Shown here: in pieces, positions 1 to 9,561 of the stretch
Position numbering within the stretch: position 1 is the stretch's first letter
Layout of the letters: every line of letters starts with the position of its first letter
Origin: Asparagopsis taxiformis
Lineage: Eukaryota; Rhodophyta; Florideophyceae; Bonnemaisoniales; Bonnemaisoniaceae
Assembly (NCBI GenBank): GCA_030407315.1
Contig: JALQPE010001729.1
Coordinates: 90,213-154,212 of the forward strand
Direction: 5' to 3'
Length of the DNA stretch: 64,000 bases
Translations under genes and position numbers: made by a program
The notes under the pieces: model-generated
The model's database searches: none
Seen by the model: the letters and a program-made list of their open reading frames with translations, nothing else
What the model was told of the DNA's origin: nothing

Positions 1-383
1 TAACGATGACTTTGCTGTAAGGAACCGTTTCCTTGCAGTGGCCGAAGAATTTTTTACCGGGTAAAAAATCAGCAAGAAATTTTACCGGGTAAAAAAATTG
101 TGGCCGCTGTAATGATTTGCTTTCTTACAGCAAAGTCATCGTTACGATGACTTTGCTGTAAGAAAACGTTTCATTACAGCGGCCACAATTTTTTACCCGG
201 TAAAGAAATCATGGCTACTGTAATGTTTTCTTTTCTTACAGCAAAGTCATCGTAACGATGACTTTGCTGTAAGAAAACGTTTCATTACAGCGGCCACAAT
301 TTTTTACCCGGTAAAGAAATCATGGCTGCTGTAATGTTTTCTTTTCTTACAGCAAAGTCATCGTAACGATGACTTTGCTGTAA
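1..383. repeat. P1 palindrome array, left of first ParB/oxygenase gene
   Basis: Three full copies (125-161, 236-272, 347-383) and one half copy at the window edge (1-20) of a 37-bp palindrome: arm TTACAGCAAAGTCATCG, a 3-nt centre (TTA or TAA), then the reverse complement. The roughly 75-110 bp spacers are themselves inverted repeats: CATTACAGCGGCCA, a TTTACCCGGTAAA centre, then TGGCTGCTGTAATG. Palindromes are therefore nested inside a larger symmetric pattern. The same units recur at 4.6, 5.4, 17.8 and 18.7 kb and nowhere else in the window. Confidence 0.93.
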
Positions 384-1083
384 GAAAACGTTTCATTACA
401 GCAAATTCATCGATAGTTAAGGTTAAGTAACCAACTTTAGGATGTCCAGAGGACCTGCTCGTTGTAAGGAATAAGGAATATTGATCAACTGACGAAGAGG
501 AAGCATTTTGAATCGACTAGGGTAGGAACGCAATGAGATTTGGTATGCAAGAAAACTGAATCGCAGTAGTGAATAGGTAGTTGAAATGAATTCATATTGA
601 TGTTCTTTGGTGTATTGTCCATTGGAGCACATTGAAAACCATTTATATGATCACCGTTTAAATAGTCTATGAATCCTTTGCAGCCGAGTACGCCAATAGG
701 AAGAAATTCAAGCAGTGGCCTGCACGGGAACCGTTCATTTGTGAGTAGCAAAAGTTAGTGTAGAAATGAATTTTTCAGACTTGTAGGAGAGGTGGATCGT
801 AGTAAATGTATAAAACTCACGTAGAATCGATTGATAGGAATCAATGGTACGGAAGAAGAAGCGAGGTGGAGAGTGTGGATGAAATAGGTTGTTGGAATAT
901 GAATGATAATTGACGTGGTGAGGTAAACGGGTTCGATTGCATTATATGCGCTAGAGGTACATACTATTAGGTGTAGATTGATGGAAAGGGCTAAACGCTT
1001 TGTGGAGGTATCAGGATCAGGTAGAGTCAGAGGTGCTGAGCGGGTGCAGCGTAAGGTTCATCAGGACTGAACGTAGGTAGGGA
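384..1083. other. Spacer upstream of first ParB/oxygenase gene
   Basis: Roughly 700 bases of AT-leaning sequence with no supported gene. It presumably carries the promoter and leader of the downstream gene, but no clear TATA box or CT-rich tract stands out. The small open frames on the minus strand here lack ATG starts or recognisable content. Confidence 0.5.
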
Positions 1084-4000
1084 ATGTCTTGTCCGGACAG
1101 TATAAGAGAGGAAGCTGAGAGACGGGAAGCGCACTCGGAGGTACCACAATTGTGGATTTCATCGTCTACACAACATTTGAACAGAGAACCGATTGAACGA
1201 ACTGAGATTGCAGGGATTACAATGGGAGACAATAGTATCATGAATACTACAGCGGAGAAGAGCAATTCTCCTTCTGCTGAAGAGAAAAGCATCACTATTG
1301 CTCAGTACAGCTCTTCTAAAGTGCAAGTTGATCCTCGCAAAGTGAAATTTCCGACAGTGACCTCCCGTTTGGTGCGACCGGGTCGTGTAAACGAACTGGC
1401 CAGCATTTTCATGGATAGAGGTTTCTCTACCACTGGAACTATGATTACAGTCTGCAAAATGGAAGATAACGAAGGAGACGAGTTTTACTGCATCGATGGC
1501 TCTCATCGCATAGCTGCTCTGCAACTATGCCTGGAGAAGTACTCAGGAAAGAACAGGGATTCCTTGGAATTGGTTTGGGTACAACAGTTGATTGCGCCGA
1601 ACGGGCGTCTAATTTTCGATGCGCTGGAGGTTCTGAAACTGTCTCTCGAAGCCAATATACAAACTCACGATGTCGCTTCTGTGAGCATTGCCGACAATGT
1701 GTGTGCGGTCATAGAGTTTCTCAGGTTTTCCAACCAGATGGATCTTCCTGTTGTCCGGCTTATTCCTATTCTGAAAGAAGTGAGCTATATTCTGCCGTCC
1801 GACAGGAACCGTTCGGAGAACTCGTATAGGCAGTACATCAACATTGCGAAGGGGTTCAATCGCACAGACAGCGTTGCTTTCGTGTACTGGAGCTCTATCC
1901 CTAGCGTTTACAATGCTTTGGATAGGAACAGAGAAATCGAGGATGCAAGAACCGAGGGAAGAGATCCGGACTTTTCTCGAATTGACTCTGCCGATATGTA
2001 CGGGTGCGTGCTCGATCTTGTCAATAACGCAATATTCCGCAATGGCACGGACGGACGCGGGACGCGCGATAAGGAGTGGTTCCAGTGGTTTGTGCTCGAG
2101 ATGACAGCGTCGTGGACAAGGATGAGGAGGAAGAGAGGACTTGTCAGAAATATCGGAAGCGGAAGTCCGTTCACGATGCGCACTTGGCTACTGGCTCTGT
2201 TGGCCATCTATGATATGGCAGAGGTCGTCCGCAAGTGGTTGAACTCTGCAACGATGGAGGAATTCGTGCGAACGGATTTGGCAGCAGAAAACGCGAAGGA
2301 GGTCGGGGATAATGATCATCGCATTGGAGAGCGCATTGTATTCGTCCTTGTCGACTTTCATGACGACGTGGTAGACAGTAGCAGTCTGAGAACCAAGAAC
2401 GGGATGTTTACAAACAGTTTTTACGACAAACTGGAATATGCTACCGGGACAAAGGCAATGCAGGAGACGAAAGCGGAGGAGGAGAGGGAACGGAATCGCA
2501 TGACCCCCGGAGAAATAGAAAAAGCACTTGTTGATGGCGCCAAAGCAGAAGACGAAGAAGCACCTACTGCCGCAGAACAGGGAAATAATTCTACAGAGAA
2601 GGAAACTGTGGAAACTTCTGGTCCTGTTCAAGCAGAAGGAGTATCTGCCGAAGCCCAAGCAGAGCAGGAAGTTTCTGCTGTTGTGGAGGAAGAACAGGAA
2701 ATTACTCCAAATGTGGTGGCTGAAGAAGTGATTCCTGCTGTCGCGACGAAAGCAATAGAAGAGGCACCTCTGAGCACCCCGAAAGAAGCAGAAGACCGTC
2801 CTGCCGCAGCAAAAGAGGGAGGACAGGAACGTCCTGCCACGCGTCTTGCAGCAGCTGAGAAGAGGGAAGCAGAACGTCTTGCTGTTCTCCAAAAAGAACA
2901 GGAACGTCTTTCAGCTTCAAGGGCAGAGCGGGAAAGTCGTGCCAGGGATAATTCGCCGGGAAGGATTGTCAGAGAAGATCTTCCTCAGGGAAGGAAACAA
3001 AGCGGCGATACGCAAAGTCTGGATATCAACTTGGACAATAGTGGTCGCATGGACATAGACACGCCTGGACAACAAGCTGGAGATGCGCAGAACCGCTCTG
3101 TGATATTGAAACTTCGAATCAGGACACCAGAAACTTACAGCACTAGCCCGGCCGAAGTGGACAAGGAGAATTCGGGAAGAAGCAGGAGTTCTGGTGGAAG
3201 CGGCGATGAAAACGAGTCCAGGTTGGATAAGAAGCGAAGAAGGGAAGATACTAGCGCGAAGTTTTCTGAGCCCAATACGCCGGATGACAACATTGAGATT
3301 GGGCCTCCCCGGGAAAAGAAGAGTAGAGTCAATGCAAGAGAACGAACGACTGGAGAAGAAGCACCACTCTTCACTGACGAGCAAGAAAACTCCCTTCCAG
3401 ACCGCACATTCGCAGAGGACATACCTGAGAAGCTGCCTTTATGCGTTCCTTCCAACTCGAGAATGAAGTATTATATCACAGAAGAAGACATTGATACAAT
3501 CCGGACGGAGATAATGGAAGCAGCTGCAGGCTACTCTACTTTGGTATGTCCCCTCGGTTCTTGTGAAAGCCAACAATACTTCAGCTACCAGAGAAGAATG
3601 ATCGACGAGCTTGGTTACGTGGTGTTGCAAGACATTTTCTCTTCTACTACAGTGGGAGCAGCTACGCACGAGTTATTCACACAGATGGCCAGCACATTCC
3701 AAGGTACTACAAGTGGCTCAAGTACAAGTCAGAAGAACCCGTGGAAACCACTTCGACCGAAAGACAGCACTGGTGTATTCAAGACGGACCGGAAAAGCAT
3801 CTGCGATGACCTTGAGCAAGAAAGCGCGCGGCAGTACAGGAACAAGCTGATTCTGGAGCTAGGTAAGGCGATTTGTGCGGAGAACCTGAAGCTCGGGTTT
3901 GGAAGAGAAGAAGCGGTGGTCTTTCCAGAAACGGGTCTTCGTCTGATTTTGACCGCAGAAGGTAGTCAGGAGCAACTTATGCATACCGATGTTCCCGTCC

Positions 4001-4341
4001 GTGAGGGAACTGGAACTGGTCCTCTCAACTCGCCATCATATTTCATGATGGCTGCTGGTGCGGATGGGTTCATCATTCGTATCGCCAAGTTCAGCCATGT
4101 GTGCCTAAGTCATCCAGCGAAAGAAAAGTACCGCGTGCCAGTGACGAACGTGCGCATCCCACCGTATTCCCTGCTTGTATGCCGAACGGACGTGTATCAC
4201 GGAGGAATGGGATTCGCGGAGGGTCGTTCTTCGGTGAGGTACCAGCATCCTATCCGGTCCCATCTATCACTGCGAACTTCCAGGGAGAAGTTGCTACAGC
4301 CTCCCTTCAATGTCAACTACTGGGAGCGTTTAGATATCTGA
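1084..4341 (+). CDS. ParB-like N-terminal domain / 2OG-Fe(II) oxygenase-like C-terminal domain protein (paralogue 1)
   Basis: A 1085-residue uninterrupted frame. Residues about 85-155 resemble a ParB/sulfiredoxin-like fold, with the box CIDGSHRIAA (DGSHR 138-142). A helical region follows, containing SIADNVCAVIEFLRF. Residues about 480-810 are low-complexity, charged and Glu/Ala-rich, probably disordered. The C-terminal third resembles a double-stranded beta-helix oxygenase: HTD at 967-969, distal His in DVYHGGMGF at 1039 and a possible 2-oxoglutarate Arg near 1052. This matches the HxD...H...R layout of Fe(II)/2OG enzymes; the substrate is unknown. Alternative starts are the ATG at 1222 (MGDNS) and the next in-frame ATG just downstream. 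P1 arrays lie on both sides. Its closest relative here is the interrupted gene at 5915. Domain calls come from motif reading, not a profile search. Intact and probably expressed. Confidence 0.8.
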   Translation: MSCPDSIREEAERREAHSEVPQLWISSSTQHLNREPIERTEIAGITMGDNSIMNTTAEKSNSPSAEEKSITIAQYSSSKVQVDPRKVKFPTVTSRLVRPGRVNELASIFMDRGFSTTGTMITVCKMEDNEGDEFYCIDGSHRIAALQLCLEKYSGKNRDSLELVWVQQLIAPNGRLIFDALEVLKLSLEANIQTHDVASVSIADNVCAVIEFLRFSNQMDLPVVRLIPILKEVSYILPSDRNRSENSYRQYINIAKGFNRTDSVAFVYWSSIPSVYNALDRNREIEDARTEGRDPDFSRIDSADMYGCVLDLVNNAIFRNGTDGRGTRDKEWFQWFVLEMTASWTRMRRKRGLVRNIGSGSPFTMRTWLLALLAIYDMAEVVRKWLNSATMEEFVRTDLAAENAKEVGDNDHRIGERIVFVLVDFHDDVVDSSSLRTKNGMFTNSFYDKLEYATGTKAMQETKAEEERERNRMTPGEIEKALVDGAKAEDEEAPTAAEQGNNSTEKETVETSGPVQAEGVSAEAQAEQEVSAVVEEEQEITPNVVAEEVIPAVATKAIEEAPLSTPKEAEDRPAAAKEGGQERPATRLAAAEKREAERLAVLQKEQERLSASRAERESRARDNSPGRIVREDLPQGRKQSGDTQSLDINLDNSGRMDIDTPGQQAGDAQNRSVILKLRIRTPETYSTSPAEVDKENSGRSRSSGGSGDENESRLDKKRRREDTSAKFSEPNTPDDNIEIGPPREKKSRVNARERTTGEEAPLFTDEQENSLPDRTFAEDIPEKLPLCVPSNSRMKYYITEEDIDTIRTEIMEAAAGYSTLVCPLGSCESQQYFSYQRRMIDELGYVVLQDIFSSTTVGAATHELFTQMASTFQGTTSGSSTSQKNPWKPLRPKDSTGVFKTDRKSICDDLEQESARQYRNKLILELGKAICAENLKLGFGREEAVVFPETGLRLILTAEGSQEQLMHTDVPVREGTGTGPLNSPSYFMMAAGADGFIIRIAKFSHVCLSHPAKEKYRVPVTNVRIPPYSLLVCRTDVYHGGMGFAEGRSSVRYQHPIRSHLSLRTSREKLLQPPFNVNYWERLDI

Positions 4342-4592
4342 TGAAATTAGTTCTTAATAGCATTCTATGGCAGGCATCAAGGCCGCCTTCAAGTAAACGA
4401 TGAAAGTTAGGCTAGTACATGACGTTTGCGTATGTAGACGGGTCGAGAGATATACAATACTCAATTTAATATGAGAAGGGGAGGAAACTATGGTGGGCAC
4501 TACTAGAATAGAACAAGGTAATATCGCAGTCGTCTTTGGTTACAACATTGAGGTGAGGAAGGCTTACAGATGATGCAGTTTCGCTGGGGTGC

Positions 4593-4818
4593 TGACAGCA
4601 AAGTCATCGTTACGATGACTTTGCTGTAATGATTTGATTTCTTACAGCAAAGTCATCGTAACGATGACTTTGCTGTAAGAAATCAAATCATTACAGCGGC
4701 CACAATTTTTTACCGGGTAAAAAATTCTTGCTGATTTTTTTACCCGGTAAAATTTTCTCACCACTGTAATCAAACCTTTCCTTACAGCAAAGTCATCGTA
4801 ACGATGACTTTGCTGTAA
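4593..4818. repeat. P1 palindrome array between paralogues 1 and 2 (left part)
   Basis: Three 37-bp P1 palindromes at 4593-4629 (first arm begins with a variant TGACAGC-type end), 4642-4678 and 4782-4818. The first pair is only about 12 bp apart; the second pair encloses the ACCGGGTAAA/ACCCGGTAAA inverted spacer. The array starts about 250 bp after the stop codon of the first gene. Confidence 0.92.
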
Positions 4819-5416
4819 GCATCCCGGGTAAACGGCTTCGGCTGTAAGCGGTTGGGAGTTTCGTCCGTCTCCCACCCTGGGAAGGGTGAGAAGGGAAGTG
4901 TGGAGCCGGGAACATCGTACAACGATGGTTTGGACGACTGTTGACGGCTCTGGGGAGCACTCTGCGTCGTGCAAGCCTGGTTTGCGCTGGCTGCACTACC
5001 TGGTATTGAACGGTTCTGTGCGCAAAGTTTACTCATGAAGGAGGTAGGGTGTTGTGTACCACACCAACCATAGTTACTAACATTTGCAGTGTACTCTAGT
5101 GATGTAATTATTATTCTAGTTTCTAACTATACAATGATATTAAGTAAGTCAGATGTGCACAGAGCATGGTCTAAGCCTAGCACGGTAGAGAAAGATGGAA
5201 GAAAGATTGAAGGGTAGGCATGCAGAAGTATGAAGGCAGCAGTATGTGTAGACTATGGCAGTGGTAAGAAAATATTTCATGCACCAAAGGGTGGGCAGAG
5301 TGACATTAGAGAGGTGGTGTGTAGGGGGAAGGTAGGTGGAGATGATGGAGGACAACAGAAACGAGAGCGAGGGTTGAGACCAACGGCTTACAGATGAAGC
5401 AGTTTACCAGGGATGC
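4819..5416. other. Spacer between two P1 arrays
   Basis: No supported gene. The first 60 bases (cggctgtaagc ... gagtttcgtcc ... ctccca) resemble the sequence next to the P1 arrays at 17.7 and 18.6 kb, so the repeat-associated block extends beyond the 37-bp palindromes. The remainder looks unique. Confidence 0.5.
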
Positions 5417-5680
5417 TTACAGCAAAGTCATCGTTACGATGACTTTGCTGTAAGGAAAGGTTTCATTACAGTGGCCATGATTTCTTTACCCGGTAAAAAA
5501 ATTCCTGGTCGCTGTAATGAAAACGTTTTCTTACAGCAAAGTCATCGTAACGATGACTTTGCTGTCAGGAAACAAAACATTACAGTGGCCATGATTTCTT
5601 TACCCGGTAAAAAAATTCCTGGCCTCTGTAATGAAACGTTTCCTTACAGCAAAGTCATCGTAACGATGGCTTTGCTGTAA
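5417..5680. repeat. P1 palindrome array, left of paralogue 2
   Basis: P1 palindromes at 5417-5453, 5531-5567 (right arm ends TTTGCTGTC instead of TTTGCTGTA) and 5644-5680 (one change inside the right arm). Spacers carry the TTTACCCGGTAAA centre and CATTACAG/CTGTAATG ends. The array lies about 235 bp upstream of the next gene start; the interval contains a CT-rich tract at about 5855-5890. Confidence 0.92.
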
Positions 5681-5914
5681 GGATCCTTGGTAAACTGCCT
5701 GAGCTGTAATTGTCGTACAACGAAAAGTGATGTGGAAGGTTCGGATTGGTCAACCGCTGAATATCATTACCAGGGTGTATACTAATAGGAATATGTCAGA
5801 TCTCTAAGTTTCGCCTATCTTACTCAGCTTACGCAGCAAAACAGCTTGTCGTTCAGATCTTCTTCTCTCTTTCTCAATCTTTCACTCTTCGTTTGTCAAT
5901 CACTCACCAAAGCA

Positions 5915-6777
5915 ATGGCTCAACAATCCCCCAACGCTTTCGACCGCCAGGTGCGCTCTGCCAGCCGCCGTGACAACGATTCTCCCACTCCTTCTCCCTC
6001 TCCTTCTCCCTCTCCTTCTCCTTCTCTGGCCCCCCCTGTCCCCATGGACGTTTGCGAAGCTGCTGCAGCGCTGACCCAGCTCAGCCCAGCACCTAAGCCC
6101 GTCCCCTCCCCCCCTTCCGCTTCCGATCCCGCGGTTGTCCCGACAATCGACGCTGGCGTTCCCGCAACTCCGCTTCCGGCTCAATCTGCCGAAGCGGCGC
6201 CAGCCGTCGAGGGATCTGGTGCTCCTCTGCCCAGCTCGCCTGCTCCGGACATGATCATCGCGTCCGGCAGCGACTTGGCAGAGGATGCAGAGAAGGTCGA
6301 TGATCACAACGCTCGTGACATCGTACCGAACAAGCCTCTCCGCAGCACCAGGCTGGCCTACCCTGGCACAGTGCCCATCCCGGTGGATGTGGACTACGAC
6401 ATAAGTCCGGAGAGCTGCCGAAACATTCCAGTCTTCATTTCCCCCCTGGATGTTTCTCCTCCGGCAGTCGTGTCCAGGGTGGTCAGGCCGCATCGCGTTG
6501 ATGAGTTGAAGAAAACGTTTCTCACTCAGGGATTTTCCGTGATTGCTTCACGCGTGTCCGTCTGCGAGGTGATTGATTCCAATGCAAAAGTACGACTGCA
6601 ATATGTCGATGGATCTCACCGAGTGACCGCGTTGAAGGCCATTCTCGAGTCGGCTGGACCTGCTCCTGCGAAGGACAGTCCAGAGTGGGAGGAGTTTGTC
6701 AAGTCTGACATCTACCGTCGCTTTGGAACTATTCCAGTCGACTTTCTCCTCCCACCGACTCGGCTTGGCCGGGATGT
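5915..6777 (+). pseudogene. ParB/oxygenase paralogue 2, 5' part, interrupted by LTR retrotransposon
   Basis: The frame starts at ATG 5915 (MAQQSPN) after a pyrimidine-rich leader; in-frame codons further upstream start with TTG, so 5915 is preferred. It encodes a Ser/Pro-rich N-terminal tail, then the ParB-like domain: SRVVRPHRVDELKKTFLTQG followed by VDGSHRVTALKA (DGSHR 232-236). The frame is cut after base 6777 by the retrotransposon and resumes in the same frame after 14508, once the element and one copy of the GATGT target duplication are discounted. This half is very similar in order and motif to the gene at 1084. As assembled it would give a truncated protein of about 300 residues lacking the oxygenase-like domain. 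Confidence 0.85.
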
Positions 6778-7268
6778 TGTCAGGGATCAGCCCTCTAGAC
6801 CTCATGGTAAACACTAGATTCCTGTTCTTATAACACCATACCCCGACCAACCAATAAGATAGTACCATTCCACAGAGACCAAAGCTCCCAACTACAAGGG
6901 AAGCTTACAGTAACCACTCCTACGAGGCTACTTACAGCTTTCCACATACCTTACACCACCTAGGAGACACTTGAGCAGGCTACTTACATGTTATGATAGA
7001 CTTACAACACCTGTCATGTGACTGACACGGTTACTTACAAGATTACATGGCTTTTTCAGCCACTTTCGCCCCACTTACAGGGTTACTTACACACATACGC
7101 CCGTATGACAGGTAACTTACAACTGTAACTGACGGAAACCTCGTTTTTCAATGAAATTTCAACTGTAAGCTTACATGTAAGAAATGTAAGCTTACACTGT
7201 AAGCCGCCCTGCGGGGCCCGGTCGCGCCCGGCTCCAGGTTTCCACGTGTCAGGGGTTCCTGCCGAACA

Positions 7269-7388
7269 TTGCTGGACTCTTACACGTGTTACATTGCTGG
7301 ACTCTTACACGTGTTACATTGCTGGACTCTTACACGTGTTACATTGCTGGACTCTTACACGTGTTACATTGCTGGACTCTTACACGTG
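7269..7388 (+). repeat. 25-bp tandem repeat inside 5' LTR (U3)
   Basis: Nearly five head-to-tail copies of a 25-bp unit starting TTGCTGGACTCTTACACGTG. Each contains the CACGTG E-box-like palindrome and a CTTACA motif. The repeat also occurs at 14135-14254 in the 3' LTR. Its position upstream of the TATA box fits an enhancer-type repeat; that role is inferred. Confidence 0.9.
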
Positions 7389-7547
7389 GCCCTCCCTGTC
7401 ACACTCTCCTTATGACCGTTTCCAGATCCGCCACCACCAACAATATCTCCCATTCTCCTCTCCTATTGGTTGATCTCCCGATGCCTACTCCTCGTAGCTC
7501 CTCGTAGTTACCCTTCATTTTACCCCTCCTAGAGCTACCTCCTAGTC

Positions 7548-7555
7548 TATATAAA
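7548..7555 (+). promoter_or_regulatory. LTR TATA box
   Basis: TATATAAA about 80 bp before the LTR end, also at 14414-14421 in the 3' LTR. The copy in the 5' LTR should drive the genomic transcript of the element. Confidence 0.7.
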
Positions 7556-7639
7556 CTACCCTCCGCTCCCCACCTCAGGGATTCGGAGGTACCTTCGACC
7601 GGAACATCTTCTCCCAAGTTGTGCCTTAACCCCCACAGC

Positions 7640-7654
7640 TTGGTAGCATCGCAA
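7640..7654 (+). other. Putative primer-binding site
   Basis: TGGTAGCATCGCAAG starts two bases after the LTR. TGG is the usual start of a tRNA-primed site because it pairs with the CCA tail. The tRNA was not identified. A splice-donor-like GTAAGT follows directly at 7655-7660. Confidence 0.45.
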
Positions 7655-7727
7655 GTAAGTTCCCGCCACTTCTCCATCTCTGGCTTCACACAGCAGTCTA
7701 GTTCTCCTATCGAGTCTACGCTGTTGT

Positions 7728-8645
7728 GTGACTGACTACGACTTGACTAACCATCTTGAGGATTTTTCCTGTTGGACAGTGGCCGGACCACGATCTTTTT
7801 CCCACAGAACCCCAGACTCCCCGTCGGAATACCGCTCCGACGATAGTGCCGCATTCCCGAGTTCCCCCCTCACTCGGCCCCCGCAGACTCCGCCGTTTGG
7901 GATCGTCGCCCTTAGAGCCGACACCACCCCACAGACCCCCACCGTCGATACTCCGCCCGCTCCGCCGCCGACCGTCATCGACCTTGACGACGACTTCCGC
8001 CCTTTACCTCCTGCTATCGCCAAGCCTAAAGCGGTTCTCCCCGCCTTCGTGCCGAGAGTGACCCTTCGCCTCGCCATTCGCCCTCCGATCACGAAGAAGA
8101 CCATTCTTCCTACCCCACGTCTTCGACCCGCCCCTCGTGCTCAACCGCCCCGGGCTGCTTTCCCTCGATTCACGGTGGCACCCAAGTCGGACGCTCCGAA
8201 CACGCCCAAGAAGGTCGGCAATACTCATCGTATTCTCGGAAAGACGGTCTCCCGACAAAACATACCGGCCCCCAGAGCAACTCCTAGCTCACATCGCGCC
8301 TCTGCTTCGACCACTATCCCTCCGCAGCGCACCTTGTTGCCAATCGACGACCGTTCCTCGCAGCATCTTCTCCGAACCGCAACATACAAAGAAGCCAAGA
8401 GGAACCCTAAACCAAAGACTCCCACAAGAAGTTTCGACTGCACACTTTGCCGAAAATCAGCCAAGACCAGGGCTCAATTTCTAGCCCACATCGATTCCGA
8501 AAAGCACAAGCGCCGAGTTCGAAACCATCAAGTCGAATTAAACTGTCGCCCGTGTGATCGTTCCTTCGTCTCTATCGAAGACTATACTCGTCACATCAAG
8601 AGTGCTAAGCATCGTGAGCGCGTAGGACTTGGAGTGAACCATTAG
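7728..8645 (+). CDS. Extra zinc-finger ORF upstream of gag in the retrotransposon
   Basis: An open frame of 305 codons before gag. The N-terminal two thirds are Pro/Thr/Arg-rich. The C-terminus has two U1-type C2H2-like fingers: FDCTLCRKSAKTRAQFLAHI, with C-x2-C and H-x5-H spacing, and LNCRPCDRSFVSIEDYTRHI, again ending in HIKSAKH. The frame has no internal Met codon and begins with GTG at 7728; it stays open upstream to the primer-binding region. It may be translated from a non-AUG codon or joined by splicing, since a GTAAGT donor-like site is at 7655. A nucleic-acid-binding role for packaging or integration is possible but inferred. Such an ORF is not a standard part of Ty3/Gypsy elements. 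Confidence 0.6.
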   Translation: MTDYDLTNHLEDFSCWTVAGPRSFSHRTPDSPSEYRSDDSAAFPSSPLTRPPQTPPFGIVALRADTTPQTPTVDTPPAPPPTVIDLDDDFRPLPPAIAKPKAVLPAFVPRVTLRLAIRPPITKKTILPTPRLRPAPRAQPPRAAFPRFTVAPKSDAPNTPKKVGNTHRILGKTVSRQNIPAPRATPSSHRASASTTIPPQRTLLPIDDRSSQHLLRTATYKEAKRNPKPKTPTRSFDCTLCRKSAKTRAQFLAHIDSEKHKRRVRNHQVELNCRPCDRSFVSIEDYTRHIKSAKHRERVGLGVNH

Positions 8646-8691
8646 AACGTAGTAAACACACACACTCTCTCTCTTCCTCAAAAACAAAAAA

Positions 8692-9561
8692 ATGAGTAAT
8701 CCCATCACCATTGAAAACCTTGCCCAGGTTGTCCAGGATCTACAAACTCAACTCCAGGCAGCCAACTCCCAGATCAATAACCAACAGAACTCCCTAAACG
8801 ATGCCGCTGCATCGTATGATCGTATAAGGGAAGAGCTCCAGAGTATTAAAACATCAGACAATCCTAAACCAAAGAAACACCAACCTGAAAAGTTCTCTGG
8901 CAGAGGATCGATCACAAGCTGGGCTACGCACATGGACAACTACCTGGCCAACGCTACCGACGACGACTCACTCCAGCTAGCTGTTAGCTATTTATCTGGA
9001 GCTGCTCATGAGTGGTGGATTGTTTATCAAAAAACCGATGATGGAAGCGAAATAAAAACATGGAACTGCTTAAGAAAGGCTATTATCTCTCGTTTTGAAA
9101 CGCTTAACAAAGAAAAGGTAGCTCGCGATAAATTGGCTCGCTGGAGACAGGTACGCGACGTATCATCATTCAACGATGATTTCCAAAGAATTCTCCTTGA
9201 CATCCCAACTATAAGTATGGCAGAACAAATTGACCGATATACCAGGGGTTTAAAGCAATATATCTGGAAAGAACTTTGTACCAAAGATTATCGTGACCTT
9301 GCCGAGGCAATGCGTGACGCTGAACGCGTTGAAGCTGCTCACCGCCGCCTTGGACCCAACGGGGGTATTTCAAAAAATAAGGACTATGGCCGTAAACCAG
9401 AAGGAAATTCCTCAAGGCCCGTCCCCATGGAACTTGGAAACATTCAAATCAAAAAGTTAACCAAAGAAGAAAGAGAACAATGCATGAAGAAAGGGCTTTG
9501 CCTCCGCTGTCGCCAACCAGGGCATATTGCCAAAAACTGCCCAAAAGGCAAACGGAACTAG
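8692..9561 (+). CDS. gag: Gag polyprotein
   Basis: 289 residues starting at ATG 8692, preceded by an A-rich stretch. The N-terminal part is coiled-coil-like ([20 protein letters not shown]). The central part fits the retrotransposon capsid family, with HEWWIVYQ and [19 protein letters not shown]. The C-terminus has one CCHC zinc knuckle, [14 protein letters not shown], for RNA binding. The stop codon lies inside pol, which is in the -1 frame. Forms the particle that packages the element RNA. Confidence 0.93.
   Translation: MSNPITIENLAQVVQDLQTQLQAANSQINNQQNSLNDAAASYDRIREELQSIKTSDNPKPKKHQPEKFSGRGSITSWATHMDNYLANATDDDSLQLAVSYLSGAAHEWWIVYQKTDDGSEIKTWNCLRKAIISRFETLNKEKVARDKLARWRQVRDVSSFNDDFQRILLDIPTISMAEQIDRYTRGLKQYIWKELCTKDYRDLAEAMRDAERVEAAHRRLGPNGGISKNKDYGRKPEGNSSRPVPMELGNIQIKKLTKEEREQCMKKGLCLRCRQPGHIAKNCPKGKRN

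Larger units (their letters stand above)
6778..7637 (+). repeat. 5' LTR (860 bp)
   Basis: Begins TGTCAG, ends CCCACA. Its first half holds many CTTACA/TGTAAG hexamers (about 6,900-7,200). These are followed by a 25-bp tandem repeat, a TATATAAA box and a short transcribed tail. It matches the 3' LTR at an exact offset of 6,866 bases. Confidence 0.97.

Noticed and set aside
2188..2892. 234-codon minus-strand frame rich in Cys and Phe
   Set aside because: Antisense shadow of the Glu/Ala-rich linker of the gene at 1084.
1084..4341. Calling the oxygenase-like domain a TET/JBP enzyme
   Set aside because: The HxD...H...R pattern fits many Fe(II)/2OG families; no TET- or JBP-specific motif could be confirmed, and no KDZ transposase was seen nearby.
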